Assembly (NCBI GenBank): GCA_030710605.1
Contig: CP092863.1
Location: forward strand, 106,936,099 to 107,000,098
Length of the DNA: 64,000 bases
Reading direction: 5' to 3'
Source of the DNA: Cordylochernes scorpioides
Taxonomy: Eukaryota > Arthropoda > Arachnida > Pseudoscorpiones > Chernetidae
Position 1 is the first letter of the stretch. Each line of letters starts with the position of its first letter. Shown one piece after another: positions 22,458 through 33,376 of the stretch. Position numbers and translations under genes: made by a program. The notes under the pieces are model-generated. The model saw only the letters and a list, made by a program, of their open reading frames with translations. It had not been told where the DNA came from and ran no database searches.

Positions 22458-22754
22458 TAATGGGTACCTCTCCCTTTACATATTGTCACAGAATAAATAA
22501 TCTGCTTTTGCCTACTATGCAAATTAAATGCTACGTAATCATCCTGATGTTAAGTCAGCATTTTATTTGTAAATAGTTTGTAAATATATCTCGATTGTAT
22601 TGATCTATCTGTAAAACTTGTAAATACCTTTTCTGTAGAAATAAATAATTCTAGAGGCTACTTGAACTAGAGTTATCTCATTATTGACTTATCTAACATT
22701 GTAGAAAGGTTTAAACACGACATGTCTGACATTGCTATTGCAAATAGAGTGAAA
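22458..22754. other. Intergenic sequence
   Basis: AT-rich, with TGTAAATA words also seen at 36.7 and 51.6 kb. No gene. Confidence 0.5.
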
Positions 22755-23290
22755 CTAGCCGAATGACCCGGGCAACGCCCGTGTTTTAAATCAGACACGT
22801 GGACCTGTTGGATCATTAACCCCCGTGTTTTACCCGATTGAATGTTTTTATTCAAATACTATTTGTTACAATTATAAATTGGCGTCTTAAATAAATGCAT
22901 ATATTAGTTAATAACTATAGCCTATGTGCTTTATCTGTCTATGTACTGTTGGCTTCCGTAGGCGTCTCTTACTGGGAAAATGAAAGAGAGGATTTCATTT
23001 AGTTATTAACTAATATATGCATTTATTTAAGGAGCGACCCGCTCCAACACAATAGTTACAAAAACCAAAAAGCGAGTGAGGGGGGGGGGCAAAGTCAAAA
23101 ACAAAGTGTCTCGCGCAGTGGCGGCGCCATCGTAGCGAACCAATAGGAGAGCGCCATTCCAAAAAAAAAAAAAAAAAGCAAACGGTGACAGAGATGAAGA
23201 ACGCATGACGCTCGTAACTGTATAGAGTGAAATATATTTCTGATATAGTCAATAGGTTATAATCGTTAAAGATATAAATCAATTAATATT
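22755..23290 (-). mobile_element. Non-autonomous Helitron, minus strand
   Basis: Read on the minus strand the element ends in CACGGGCGTTGCCCGGGTC, a GC-rich hairpin remnant, then ATTCGGCTAG followed by T. A terminal hairpin about 10 nt before CTRR and a T target base is the Helitron 3' signature. The body shares with the 36.3-kb copy ATTTGAATAAAA...CATT.AATCGGG, TATAATTGTAAC, and CTGTCACCGTTTGCTTTT. A pair of long inverted segments (22893-22925 and 22997-23030) sits inside. The 5' end is not defined; no Rep/helicase ORF exists. Confidence 0.7.
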
Positions 23291-23313
23291 TCGGAAAAAA
23301 CATAATTATTAAG

Positions 23314-23425
23314 AGAAAGGTATCACTTCAACGGCCAGCTAAAAGTTGCTAATGGCTTAAGTCATCTCTAGGCATGAATATCAACTAATTGTTGATTCAT
23401 TTTATTCCAAATTTGGCCGAATACC
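23314..23425 (+). repeat. Half-copy of hairpin repeat family S2
   Basis: GGTATCACTTCAACGGC, CAGCTAAAAGTTGCTAATGGC, GAATATCAACTAATTGTTGA, then TTATTCCAAATTTGGCC. Diverged but in the same order. Confidence 0.7.
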
Positions 23426-23569
23426 CTTTTTGACTAATCAAGAAAAGTTAACCAGGCACGCGGTTCGGGCTGTAGACCCTTATGGTCTTAGAAGTATCCT
23501 GAAAAATTATAGTTTTTCTATTTTGTTACCTTGCCGCTACAAGTGTCAAATATGTACTCTTTTATTATA

Positions 23570-24864
23570 CAAGGTATGTCCCATAAGTTCCCAGACTGGG
23601 TCCATAAAAAAGGTAAGATATATATTTTAAAAATTATTAAAACCTTTCGAAGTAATCCCCCCTTGCTTCAACGCACCAGCGCCATCGTTTCTTCCAATTG
23701 TCGAAACAGTTTTTATAGGCCTTTTTTGGAATGCTCTTCAATGCCAACAGCGATTTTTCTATTATGTCATCTCTAGTGTCAAAATGTCTTCCTTTTATAA
23801 CTGCTTCAAGTTTTGGGAACAGGAAAAAGTCATTTGGTGCAATTTCTGGGGAATAGGGTGGTTGAGATAGGATTTCTGTCCCGTTTTTCGTCAAAAGACT
23901 CGTCACCAAGTGCGCTGTGTGAGGGCGGGCATTGTCATGGTGTAGGATCCAGTCACCATTAGTCTATTTTTCTGGCCTTTTTTTCGAATCGCTTCCCTTA
24001 GACGGCGAAGAATGCCCAAATACATTCCTTAATAACTGTTTGGCCTGCAGGAAGATACTCGTGATAAACAATGCCCTTGTTATCCAAAAAAGCGACCAGC
24101 AACACCTTGTTTCTGGATTTCAATATCCTGGATTTTTTGGGTCTAGGCTCACCCTGACCTCTCCACTCGACAGATTGACGCTTGGTTTCAGGGTCATAGC
24201 CATAGACCCATGTCTCGTCGCCTGTGATTATCTTGTCTTTCCATTCCGGATCCGTTTTTGACATTTCCAACATGTCCTCACAGGTTGCAAACCGACACAG
24301 TTTTTGCTCATTAGTGAGGAATCTTGGAATGAATTTTGCAGGAGTCTTTTTGAGCTTCAAATCTTCGGTTACGATCCTTCCAATCGTTGTTTTAGATAGG
24401 GTTATGCCTTGCTCTAGCTCCAGCAAAGTGGTTCGAGGATTTTCATTTATATAATCGGTGGTATTTTGCACATTTTCATCAGTCCTTTGAAATTTTGGGC
24501 GAACTTGACGAGGATCATCTTCAATGGAAATTCTGCCAGCTTTAAATCTAGAATGCCATTCAAAAACAGTTGTTCTCTTTGGGGCGTCATTGGGGAATGC
24601 TTTATTTAGCATTTCAAAAGTTTGGGTTGCTGATATTTGAAGTTTCACACAAATTTCTATGCAAATCCTCTGCTTCAATTTTTGTTCCATCGTAAAATCG
24701 CCGCAGCGCTAGGTGTAAACTTTAAATAAATTAGAATGACTTTGGCGCGCTCGCGCACGCACCGCCTCGATATTGGTACCACCGTGTTGCCAGATATTAT
24801 TTCTATGATAAACAGTCAAATTTATTTACATTTTTCATTTATTTTTTTTATGGGACATACCTTG
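23570..24864 (-). mobile_element. Mariner transposon, DD34D type, inactive
   Basis: The 1295-bp element has terminal inverted repeats of at least 17 bp (CAAGGTATGTCCCATAA at 23570 and its mirror ending at 24864) and TA on both sides. The transposase lies on the minus strand and is broken. Confidence 0.9.
23637..24690 (-). pseudogene. Broken mariner transposase (DD34D)
   Basis: The first frame, from ATG at 24690, gives the N-terminal domain (TTVFEWHSRFKAGR, followed by EDDPRQ) and the first catalytic Asp in ITGDETWVYGYDPETK. It stops at 23998. A later frame (23637-23909) has SPEIAPNDFFLFPKLE with the third Asp. The second catalytic Asp, in HHDNARPH, is readable only in the stretch between them. 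Its spacing to the third is 34 residues, the classic mariner value. Two frameshifts between about 24025 and 23960 and one stop near 23958 separate the parts, so no functional enzyme is made. Flanking TIRs remain good, so the copy could still be moved in trans. Confidence 0.9.
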
Positions 24865-24926
24865 TATATATATTTATATATTTTTGAAAATAGAGCAACC
24901 CATAAATAAATCTTTAATTAAATATA
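24865..24926. repeat. Fragment with TTTTGAAAATAGAGCAA motif
   Basis: A short TA-rich piece followed by TTTTTGAAAATAGAGCAACC and ATAAATAAATCTTTAATTAA. The same words occur at 41.25 (reverse), 58.8, 58.99 and 63.62 kb, always next to Penelope-like debris. Confidence 0.7.
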
Positions 24927-25713
24927 TGTGACAATATCGTTGCGGAATTTCTTGTTGTTCGATGAGAATGGTGAGGCTTGATTGAAACGCAGTCGTTTGA
25001 GTGGAAGTTGAAGCATACAGTTAGGAATAATCAGGACACGTGATGGGGTTTGAAAATAAAAGGCAACTGGTTTGGAGGAAAGAAAGCTTGAGAAGAGCGG
25101 AGCGGGTTTTGATTGTTAATTATCTGATCACATGGTGGTGATTGACTTAGCTATGAGCTGAGCGGGGAGGTCTCGAGAGCAGATGTTACCTTGTTGGGAG
25201 CGAAGGAGCCACTACATAGGTGTTGTTCCTATGGAGCGAAATCACTACTAACCATTCTTGCTTCTCGATTTAACACCAAGACTTATCTTCTTTCCCATTG
25301 GTCGAAAGATGTCACATGACCTTTTTCTATTGGTTGACCTATTTAGGCGTTGTCTTCTAATTGGCTCTGCGGCTTTCTTTGGTGGAAGATACGACCGATC
25401 TTGTCAGGAAGTATTGGGTGTTAGTTCGACTCTTATAACTTCCGCGGTTATCAGATACCACCGGTCCTGCTCCGGAAATATTGGGCGTCTCTCAACTTTT
25501 ATAACTTCTGCGGTCACCAGATACGGCCGGCCCTGTCAGGAAGTGTTGACTGTACAAATTATTAATAGTGGTGTCCGGTTTAAGCCTACTTCCTATGTCT
25601 TGCTGCTACTTTCTTTCCTCCAGTTACCTTATTCTTTATTAAATCTTTGAAAATCATACATTGTACATGCATAGTGGGTCGGGGGTGCATACAATTATAT
25701 ACAAATTATGACA
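24927..25713 (-). repeat. 3' LTR (left copy) of the minus-strand LTR element
   Basis: On the plus strand it begins TGTGACAATATCG and ends ACAAATTATGACA. A plus-strand 130-codon open frame inside it is repeated in the other LTR and is not a gene. The purine stretch AGGGGGCGC, read on the minus strand just inside the border, is a candidate polypurine tract. Confidence 0.9.
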
Positions 25714-25899
25714 GATGCGCCCCCTACATGTGAAAAATTCAAGAAGGGGTTAGCCTGAGAGAATTCTGTAAAGTAAAAAATAATTTTGTGGGAAAATTAG
25801 TTGTGGGTATTGAGAGTCTATATACAAGCATTGGTTGTGATATAAGAAGTAAAATAGAATGGTGTTGATGATATAGGTTGAGTATAATTAATAGAAATC

Positions 25900-26390
25900 A
25901 AAAAAAATTTTTAATTGTAAGAAATCAAAATGAATGCTATGGTACATAGTGGATTAAAAAGAAAAGAAAATGCGCCTAACTAATTTCTACTCGAAATTGG
26001 AAATAAAATCGAGGGAGTTCTATTAGGGCCTTTGAGAAATCAAAAAATAAAAATAAAAAGTTGGAAGAAATCAAAGTGAATGCTTGATGCATGGTGAAAA
26101 AAAGGAAAAATGCCTAACTATACTCTACTCGAAATTGGGAATGGAAATCGAGGGATTTTTATTAGGGCTTTTGAGAAATCAAAAATAATATAAAAGTTGG
26201 AAGAAATCAAAGTGAATGCTTGGTGCATGGTGAGAAAAAGGAAAAATGCCTAACTATACTCTACTCGAAATTGGGAATGGAAATCGAGGGATTTTTATTA
26301 GGTCTTTTGAGAAATCAAAAAATAAAAATAAAAAGTTGGAAGAAATCAAAGTGAATGCTTGATGCATGGTGAGAAAAAAAAATTAAAAAA
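25900..26390. repeat. Tandem repeat of ~138 bp, about 3.4 units, inside the LTR element
   Basis: AAGAAATCAAAGTGAATGC recurs at 25919 (variant), 26065, 26201 and 26340, with CTCTACTCGAAATTGGGAAT and ATCGAGGGATTTTTATTAGG between. The spacing is 136-146 bp. Confidence 0.85.
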
Positions 26391-27110
26391 AAAATGTTTT
26401 TGTAAATCAAAATAAAATATAATATCCAATTTTAAAAGAAAACCAATGAGTTTTCGTTGATTTGAAACTATGATAATATAAACTAATTGGGAAAAAAATG
26501 ATAATTAATGATTAAAAGTGATAATAAGTTGAATAAATTGATAAATTGATTATATTTAAATTTTAATTGAGAAAAATTAATGAAAATGATTAATATGAAA
26601 AATAAGGTGTATTGGTTTGAACCCGTTATATCTACATGCCCTATAAATGTTTTAATTGCTCAATTATGCCCTATATTTTTTGTCTTTGTGTGTATTGTTG
26701 TTTTGAGATCTCAGTGTAAGTGGAATATGTAACGTTTTTGGAAGTTTGTAAAGTAATTATGAATAGTTATAATAGGAATATGAACTCATTTAAATGTGTG
26801 TGACGTCTTGTGCGTGCGGAATTGTATGGTAAAAATCGATACGCAGACTCGAACTGGGATCCAAGATTGGTGGCATAGGGGAATCTGTGCGGGGAAGCGG
26901 TGACCTAATTTTATATGTTGGCCAGAAACGAGGGGTGGTAATTGGATCCGGAAATGAGGCGTGCGGGGAAGTGGGGTCCGATCTAAAAATTCCCCTCCCA
27001 CTATTTGTATGTAATTGAAGTAAGGGCGTTACATCCTTGTCGCGGCGTCTCAAAATTCTCACTTCCTTCCGCTTATTTGTTTTTTGGGTGCGACTCGGAT
27101 CTTGTTACTT
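26391..27110. other. Non-coding interior of the LTR element
   Basis: AT-rich to 26.7 kb, then GC-balanced. Short minus-strand frames at 26786-27062 are Pro/Ser/His-rich and unassigned. No integrase core is readable here, although it would be expected downstream of the zinc finger. Confidence 0.5.
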
Positions 27111-27896
27111 TCAGTTACTTCTATCTCTTCGGAGTTTATTTAGATTTTCTGCAAAAATGGTTCCTAAAATTATGAGAAGTTTTATAAATGCTTGTCCACA
27201 ATGAAAAACTGCTTGCCCAAAATTAAAAACTGCCTCTTGTAGTTCGAAAATTTTATGAGCGGGCATGGTATAGATAAACAAATAATTAAGAAATAAAACT
27301 GGGATATATTTGTATGGTAGAACTAACGAACAAAGGATAAAAATCAGATGAAAGATAGGGTATTGCCCCATGTTCTTCCATATTTTTGTAAATGGGGATT
27401 TTGAAATATTTTCTTGAACCTTATTAATTGTAGAATTTAAATGATTGGTAGGTTCGCAGTTCTCCTGTTTGATCGTTAATGGTTTTATTAGCGATATGTC
27501 GGCGGTAATTGATTTAAGTTGAGATGTGTGATCGTTTCTCTGACGTGGGTGGTGTAATTTTGGCATTGTTTGTGTTGTGTGTACGCTGTGCTTTATGTAC
27601 GAATTTTGTTTTGCTTTGGGGCCTGTGTCGGTATTTTTACGTGAAGGTTGGTTGGATTCATCGATTCTTCTAGCGAATCGGCAGGTGGGGCAGGTTTTTA
27701 CCTGTTTTGCGATGTCTTGTGTCATGTTCTGCCAATAATATTGTGACGAGATGAGTCTCGTCATCTTGGAGATGTTTGGATGGTGGTGTTGTGTGTGTAC
27801 GGACTTAAGAAGTCTGGCTGTAAGTGAACTTGGGACTATAGTTTTAAGTACTCCTTTTCGGGAGACGGTGCGCAGTTCATTGTGATCCATAGTCAC
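27111..27896 (-). pseudogene. Integrase zinc-finger remnant with unrelated C-terminal half
   Basis: The N-terminal ~85 residues hold the HHCC zinc-binding domain of gypsy integrases (HTQHHHPNISKMTRLI, QYYWQNM, then TCPTCRF). The downstream DDE catalytic core is absent. The frame instead runs into a Thr/Asn/Lys-rich stretch and a strongly hydrophobic segment near residues 185-210 (LIFILCSLVLPYKYIPVLF), which would be membrane-spanning if translated. This is probably an accidental open frame over replaced sequence, but it is open for 261 codons. Confidence 0.7.
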
Positions 27897-27989
27897 GCGA
27901 GATTTTCCCGGTGGAGAAGACTGTTGGCTCTTTATGAGTGGCGCATCTAGAAAGCCACAAAATGGGATACGAGTTACAACGCCCGTTTC

Positions 27990-29222
27990 CTATTGTTGTA
28001 CTCCATTTATGCTACGGACCTCATATTCGTATCTTGACAGTCTTAACCTCCATCGAAACAATCTGCCTGACGGGGCTTTCAACCACTGTAATGCAGGATT
28101 GTCAGAAAGTATTGTAAACTTTCTGCCCATTAGACAGGCGCGGAAGTTATCCACACTTTCCACAATGGCTAGGCATTGTAGTTCCAAGTCTGAATAATTT
28201 CGCTCGTGACCACGCAGAGAGCGGCTGAAATGTTGAACTGGGTATGTCTTCCCATCAGGGTAGACTTGTTTAAGAATGCCTGCAATGCCGAATGTTGAGG
28301 TGTTACAGTACACCTGGCATGGCAGACCTTCTTGGTAAAGGTATAATGTGGGGTGTGTGGTAAGGCTTTCTTTCAGGTTAGTGAACGCTTTCTGGCATTC
28401 GTCACTCCAGACCCACACGACATCCTTTTTTAGAAGGTTGACAAGTGGCGTCCGCAAGCGGGCGTGGTCCGGAATGAACTCTTTATAGGCGTTCACAGCT
28501 TTTAGGAAAGATCGCAATGTTTTTCGATTGTGTGGTTGTTTGGTGGCGTGAATTTTTTCTATGTTTTGTGTAGACGGGATGATTGTATTATTCTTAACGG
28601 TTGTGCATGCGCTTGTTGGTTGTTGTCGTCTTTTGGCGCGCGTGTTGCGTTTGTTGTGCGGGTTGTGCGTGTTTGTTGCGTGATGACGTATGGGTGCGTG
28701 TATGTTGTGAGGTACATTTGCGTGGTTATGGCGTGGCGACGTATGGTCATGTATGGATTTTGTGTGGTAAGTGGGTGAGCTGTGTCGGTGTACGGACACT
28801 TTTTTGGGCATTATTGGAATTGTAGGTTGAAGTCGTGGTGGCTTTATATGTTGTGGGCATGAAAAGTTGCGTGGTGTGAGATTAGAATGGTGGCATGTAA
28901 ATATTTGGGGTTTGGGCAATGAATGCAGGCAAGGGTTTCCATGTGTGAAAGCTTTGTGTGCTGTACGAGCCCTTTGGGACAGGTTTTGGTCTAGCCCGTG
29001 CTTGCATTCATTTGGTACATGTTTAGATACATGGTTAAAGGGGTAGGTAGGGTTAGATAAGAGTTCAAAGTCAATTCTTGACGCCATAGGGGGGGTGCCT
29101 ACCTTAGTCTCGAAAGTTCGGCTCGGCTGGGACGTCTTGGCTTGGGGCTCGGGACTGCTCGCACCGTCCGCGAAATTGGAGTGAAGTCCGGTACTGGAAT
29201 GTCGTTTCGGGACCGTTTGCAC
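27990..29222 (-). pseudogene. RT thumb and RNase H remnant fused to low-complexity sequence
   Basis: The first ~235 residues are rich in His, Thr, Asn and Pro and do not resemble any reverse transcriptase. From KTLRSFLKAVNAYKEFIPDH the frame is the thumb/connection of a gypsy RT (LKKDVVWVWSDECQKAF), followed by RNase H (PVQHFSRSLRGHERNYS, then LSDNPALQWLKAPSGR). The first RNase H catalytic Asp is replaced: CNTSTFGIAG stands where T/V-D-A-S is usual. The RT fingers and palm with the YxDD box are missing. The 3' end lies 93 bp before the integrase remnant, so the two were probably one frame originally. Confidence 0.8.
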
Positions 29223-29599
29223 TGTCCCGGTTTGTGCGGATTACTTTCGAGTGCGGGGTACGGGTACGGCATGGCGGTGGATGACTCCTCGGTGGTCGGT
29301 GTCCGGCCTCGGTGACACTTGCCTGGGGTGGTGGCACGTGCGTCGGCTGCCGCGCTCATCTCGCCTTTCGGTCGGCGGGGGGTGTGGGCTGCTCCGGGGG
29401 TGGCGCTACGGAACGTCGTCTGTAGTTGAGTGGACCTTGCTCCTTGAAGTGTGGCGGTCAACTGCAAAATTATTGTCGCCAGGGTGTGTTTTGTCGCTTC
29501 GTTCGTTGCCAGCTTCTTTCCGCTCGTTGCCAGTTTCTTCCCACTTTCTTTCGTAGGGTTGTCCGTTTTTACGCTTATTAAATCCTGATTAATCTCCAT
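29099..29599 (-). other. Leader/gag-position ORF of the minus-strand LTR element
   Basis: The ATG at 29599 is the first one inside the element, 28 bp after the LTR. The 167-codon product is Lys/Thr-rich at first (KESGKKLATSGKKLATNEAT, with a duplicated SGKKLAT), then Arg/Pro-rich. There is no zinc knuckle. Its place matches gag. It overlaps the RNase H remnant's low-complexity N-terminus in another frame. I infer a degenerate or shortened gag. Confidence 0.35.
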
Positions 29600-29604
29600 C
29601 TCTT

Positions 29605-29617
29605 TATCCTGTCGACT
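29605..29617 (-). promoter_or_regulatory. Leader motif AGTCGACAGGAT next to the LTR
   Basis: Read on the minus strand it lies about 10 bp inside the 5' LTR, where a primer-binding site would be expected, but it lacks the usual TGG start. The same word is found in the 2.6-kb remnant (three times) and near the 50.4-51.2 kb gag-type ORF. Confidence 0.4.
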
Positions 29618-29626
29618 TATCCGTTC

Positions 29627-30414
29627 TGTGACAATATCGTTGCGGAATTTCTTGTTGTTCGATGAGAATGGTGAGGCTTGATTGAAACGCAGTCGTTTGA
29701 GTGGAAGTTGAAGCATACAGTTAGGAATAATCAGGACACGTGATGGGGTTTGAAAATAAAAGGCAACTGGTTTGGAGGAAAGAAAGCTTGAGAAGAGCGG
29801 AGCGGTTTTTGATTGTTAATTATCTGATCACATGGTGGTGATTGACTTAGCTATGAGCTGAGCGGGGAGGTCTCGAGAGCAGATGTTACCTTGTTGGGAG
29901 CGAAGGAGCCACTACATAGGTGTTGTTCCTATGGGAGCGAAATCACTACTAACCATTCTTGCTTCTCGATTTAACACCAAGACTTATCTTCTTTCCCATT
30001 GGTCGAAAGATGTCACATGACCTTTTTCTATTGGTTGACCTATTTAGGCGTTGTCTTCTAATTGGCTCTGCGGCTTTCTTTGGTGGAAGATACGACCGAT
30101 CTTGTCAGGAAGTATTGGGTGTTAGTTCGACTCTTATAACTTCCGCGGTTATCAGATACCACCGGTCCTGCTCCGGAAATATTGGGCGTCTCTCAACTTT
30201 TATAACTTCTGCGGTCACCAGATACGGCCGGCCCTGTCAGGAAGTGTTGACTGTACAAATTATTAATAGTGGTGTCCGCTTTAAGCCTACTTCCTATGTC
30301 TTGCTGCTACTTTCTTTCCTCCAGTTACCTTATTCTTTATTAAATCTTTGAAAATCATACATTGTACATGCATAGTGGGTCGGGGGTGCATACAATTATA
30401 TACAAATTATGACA
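29627..30414 (-). repeat. 5' LTR (right copy) of the minus-strand LTR element
   Basis: Same borders as the left copy (TGTGACAA...AATTATGACA). Visible differences include one extra G near 29935 and substitutions near 29800 and 30280. TG...CA ends on both strands. Confidence 0.9.
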
Positions 30415-30419
30415 TATAT

Positions 30420-33376
30420 ATATATAAAAGATAAAAAGATCAGGTGTTGAAATCAATATTAAAAATGGCATATCCTGACCAGGAGCACATGTGCTTTTCA
30501 GAAGGCAGAGCGCCATCTGGTGGAACAGAAATCAACTATTCATTGATTTAGCCTGTTCCCTGATATTTGGCCAACCCAATTTCTTGATAAATCAAGAAAA
30601 GCCATCCACGAACGCGTTTCGCGCTTTTGGCGCTCGTCAGCGTGGAGTAGGCTGAACCATTGCGACCAAAAAATAATTTTTGATCCCAATGGCTTCCTGA
30701 AAAACCAAGAAATGGGTATTTAAGGCCAAACTTGCGTAAATACGCTTAGCACATTAAAAAACGAAAGAAAAAAATAAAAGATAAAAAGATCAGGTGTTGA
30801 AATCAATATTAAAAATGGCATATCCTGACCAGGAGCACATGTGCTTTTCAGAAGGCAGAGCGCCATCTGGTGGAACAGAAATCAACTATTCATTGATTTA
30901 GCCTGTTCCCTGATATTTGGCCAACCCAATTTCTTGATAAATCAAGAAAAGCCATCCACGAACGCGTTTCGCGCTTTTGGCGCTCGTCAGCGTGGAGTAG
31001 GCTGAACCATTGCGACCAAAAAATAATTTTTGATCCCAATGGCTTCCTGAAAAACCAAGAAATGGGTATTTAAGGCCAAACTTGCGTAAATACGCTTAGC
31101 ACATTAAAAAACGAAAGAAAAAAATAAAAGATAAAAAGATCAGGTGTTGAAATCAATATTAAAAATGGCATATCCTGACCAGGAGCACATGTGCTTTTCA
31201 GAAGGCAGAGCGCCATCTGGTGGAACAGAAATCAACTATTCATTGATTTAGCCTGTTCCCTGATATTTGGCCAACCCAATTTCTTGATAAATCAAGAAAA
31301 GCCATCCACGAACGCGTTTCGCGCTTTTGGCGCTCGTCAGCGTGGAGTAGGCTGAACCATTGCGACCAAAAAATAATTTTTGATCCCAATGGCTTCCTGA
31401 AAAACCAAGAAATGGGTATTTAAGGCCAAACTTGCGTAAATACGCTTAGCACATTAAAAAACGAAAGAAAAAAATAAAAGATAAAAAGATCAGGTGTTGA
31501 AATCAATATTAAAAATGGCATATCCTGACCAGGAGCACATGTGCTTTTCAGAAGGCAGAGCGCCATCTGGTGGAACAGAAATCAACTATTCATTGATTTA
31601 GCCTGTTCCCTGATATTTGGCCAACCCAATTTCTTGATAAATCAAGAAAAGCCATCCACGAACGCGTTTCGCGCTTTTGGCGCTCGTCAGCGTGGAGTAG
31701 GCTGAACCATTGCGACCAAAAAATAATTTTTGATCCCAATGGCTTCCTGAAAAACCAAGAAATGGGTATTTAAGGCCAAACTTGCGTAAATACGCTTAGC
31801 ACATTAAAAAACGAAAGAAAAAAATAAAAGATAAAAAGATCAGGTGTTGAAATCAATATTAAAAATGGCATATCCTGACCAGGAGCACATGTGCTTTTCA
31901 GAAGGCAGAGCGCCATCTGGTGGAACAGAAATCAACTATTCATTGATTTAGCCTGTTCCCTGATATTTGGCCAACCCAATTTCTTGATAAATCAAGAAAA
32001 GCCATCCACGAACGCGTTTCGCGCTTTTGGCGCTCGTCAGCGTGGAGTAGGCTGAACCATTGCGACCAAAAAATAATTTTTGATCCCAATGGCTTCCTGA
32101 AAAACCAAGAAATGGGTATTTAAGGCCAAACTTGCGTAAATACGCTTAGCACATTAAAAAACGAAAGAAAAAAATAAAAGATAAAAAGATCAGGTGTTGA
32201 AATCAATATTAAAAATGGCATATCCTGACCAGGAGCACATGTGCTTTTCAGAAGGCAGAGCGCCATCTGGTGGAACAGAAATCAACTATTCATTGATTTA
32301 GCCTGTTCCCTGATATTTGGCCAACCCAATTTCTTGATAAATCAAGAAAAGCCATCCACGAACGCGTTTCGCGCTTTTGGCGCTCGTCAGCGTGGAGTAG
32401 GCTGAACCATTGCGACCAAAAAATAATTTTTGATCCCAATGGCTTCCTGAAAAACCAAGAAATGGGTATTTAAGGCCAAACTTGCGTAAATACGCTTAGC
32501 ACATTAAAAAACGAAAGAAAAAAATAAAAGATAAAAAGATCAGGTGTTGAAATCAATATTAAAAATGGCATATCCTGACCAGGAGCACATGTGCTTTTCA
32601 GAAGGCAGAGCGCCATCTGGTGGAACAGAAATCAACTATTCATTGATTTAGCCTGTTCCCTGATATTTGGCCAACCCAATTTCTTGATAAATCAAGAAAA
32701 GCCATCCACGAACGCGTTTCGCGCTTTTGGCGCTCGTCAGCGTGGAGTAGGCTGAACCATTGCGACCAAAAAATAATTTTTGATCCCAATGGCTTCCTGA
32801 AAAACCAAGAAATGGGTATTTAAGGCCAAACTTGCGTAAATACGCTTAGCACATTAAAAAACGAAAGAAAAAAATAAAAGATAAAAAGATCAGGTGTTGA
32901 AATCAATATTAAAAATGGCATATCCTGACCAGGAGCACATGTGCTTTTCAGAAGGCAGAGCGCCATCTGGTGGAACAGAAATCAACTATTCATTGATTTA
33001 GCCTGTTCCCTGATATTTGGCCAACCCAATTTCTTGATAAATCAAGAAAAGCCATCCACGAACGCGTTTCGCGCTTTTGGCGCTCGTCAGCGTGGAGTAG
33101 GCTGAACCATTGCGACCAAAAAATAATTTTTGATCCCAATGGCTTCCTGAAAAACCAAGAAATGGGTATTTAAGGCCAAACTTGCGTAAATACGCTTAGC
33201 ACATTAAAAAAAAACGAAAGAAAAAAATAAAATATAAAAAGATCAGGTGTTGAAATCAATATTAAAAATGGCATATCCTGACCAGGAGCACATGTGCTTT
33301 TCAGAAGGCAGAGCGCCATCTGGTGGAACAGAAATCAACTATTCATTGATTTAGCCTGTTCCCTGATATTTGGCCA
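30420..33376 (+). repeat. 350-bp satellite, forward block, about 8.4 monomers
   Basis: ATAAAAAGATCAGGTGTTGA starts at 30431 and recurs at exactly 350-bp steps (30781, 31131, 31481, 31831, 32181, 32531, 32881), then at about 33234 after a few extra A's. Monomers are essentially identical. Each contains one complete S1 hairpin arm (AGCACATGTGCT, the GGC...GCC hairpin, the GGAACAG...CTGTTCC stem) plus a spacer of roughly 200 bp with AACGCGTTTCGCGC and AAACTTGCGTAAATACGC. Confidence 0.97.

Larger units (their letters stand above)
24927..30414 (-). mobile_element. LTR retrotransposon with young LTRs and a gutted interior
   Basis: Two LTRs of 787-788 bp differ at about three visible positions, yet the interior lacks most enzyme domains. 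The coding remnants (leader ORF, RNase H, integrase zinc finger) read on the minus strand, so the right copy is the 5' LTR. TATA precedes and follows the element, but both flanks are AT repeats, so this target duplication is weak evidence. The right border touches the 350-bp satellite. Nearly identical LTRs with dead enzymes imply recent mobilisation by proteins supplied from elsewhere. Confidence 0.85.

Noticed and set aside
25258..25650. Identical 130-codon plus-strand ORFs in both copies of the 788-bp repeat (also 29959-30351)
   Set aside because: They lie wholly inside LTRs, opposite to the element's coding strand, with no domain; identity is due to LTR duplication.
28530..28825. Cys/Val-rich plus-strand ORFs of 74-82 codons
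   Set aside because: Reverse shadow of the His/Thr-rich low-complexity part of the minus-strand frame.
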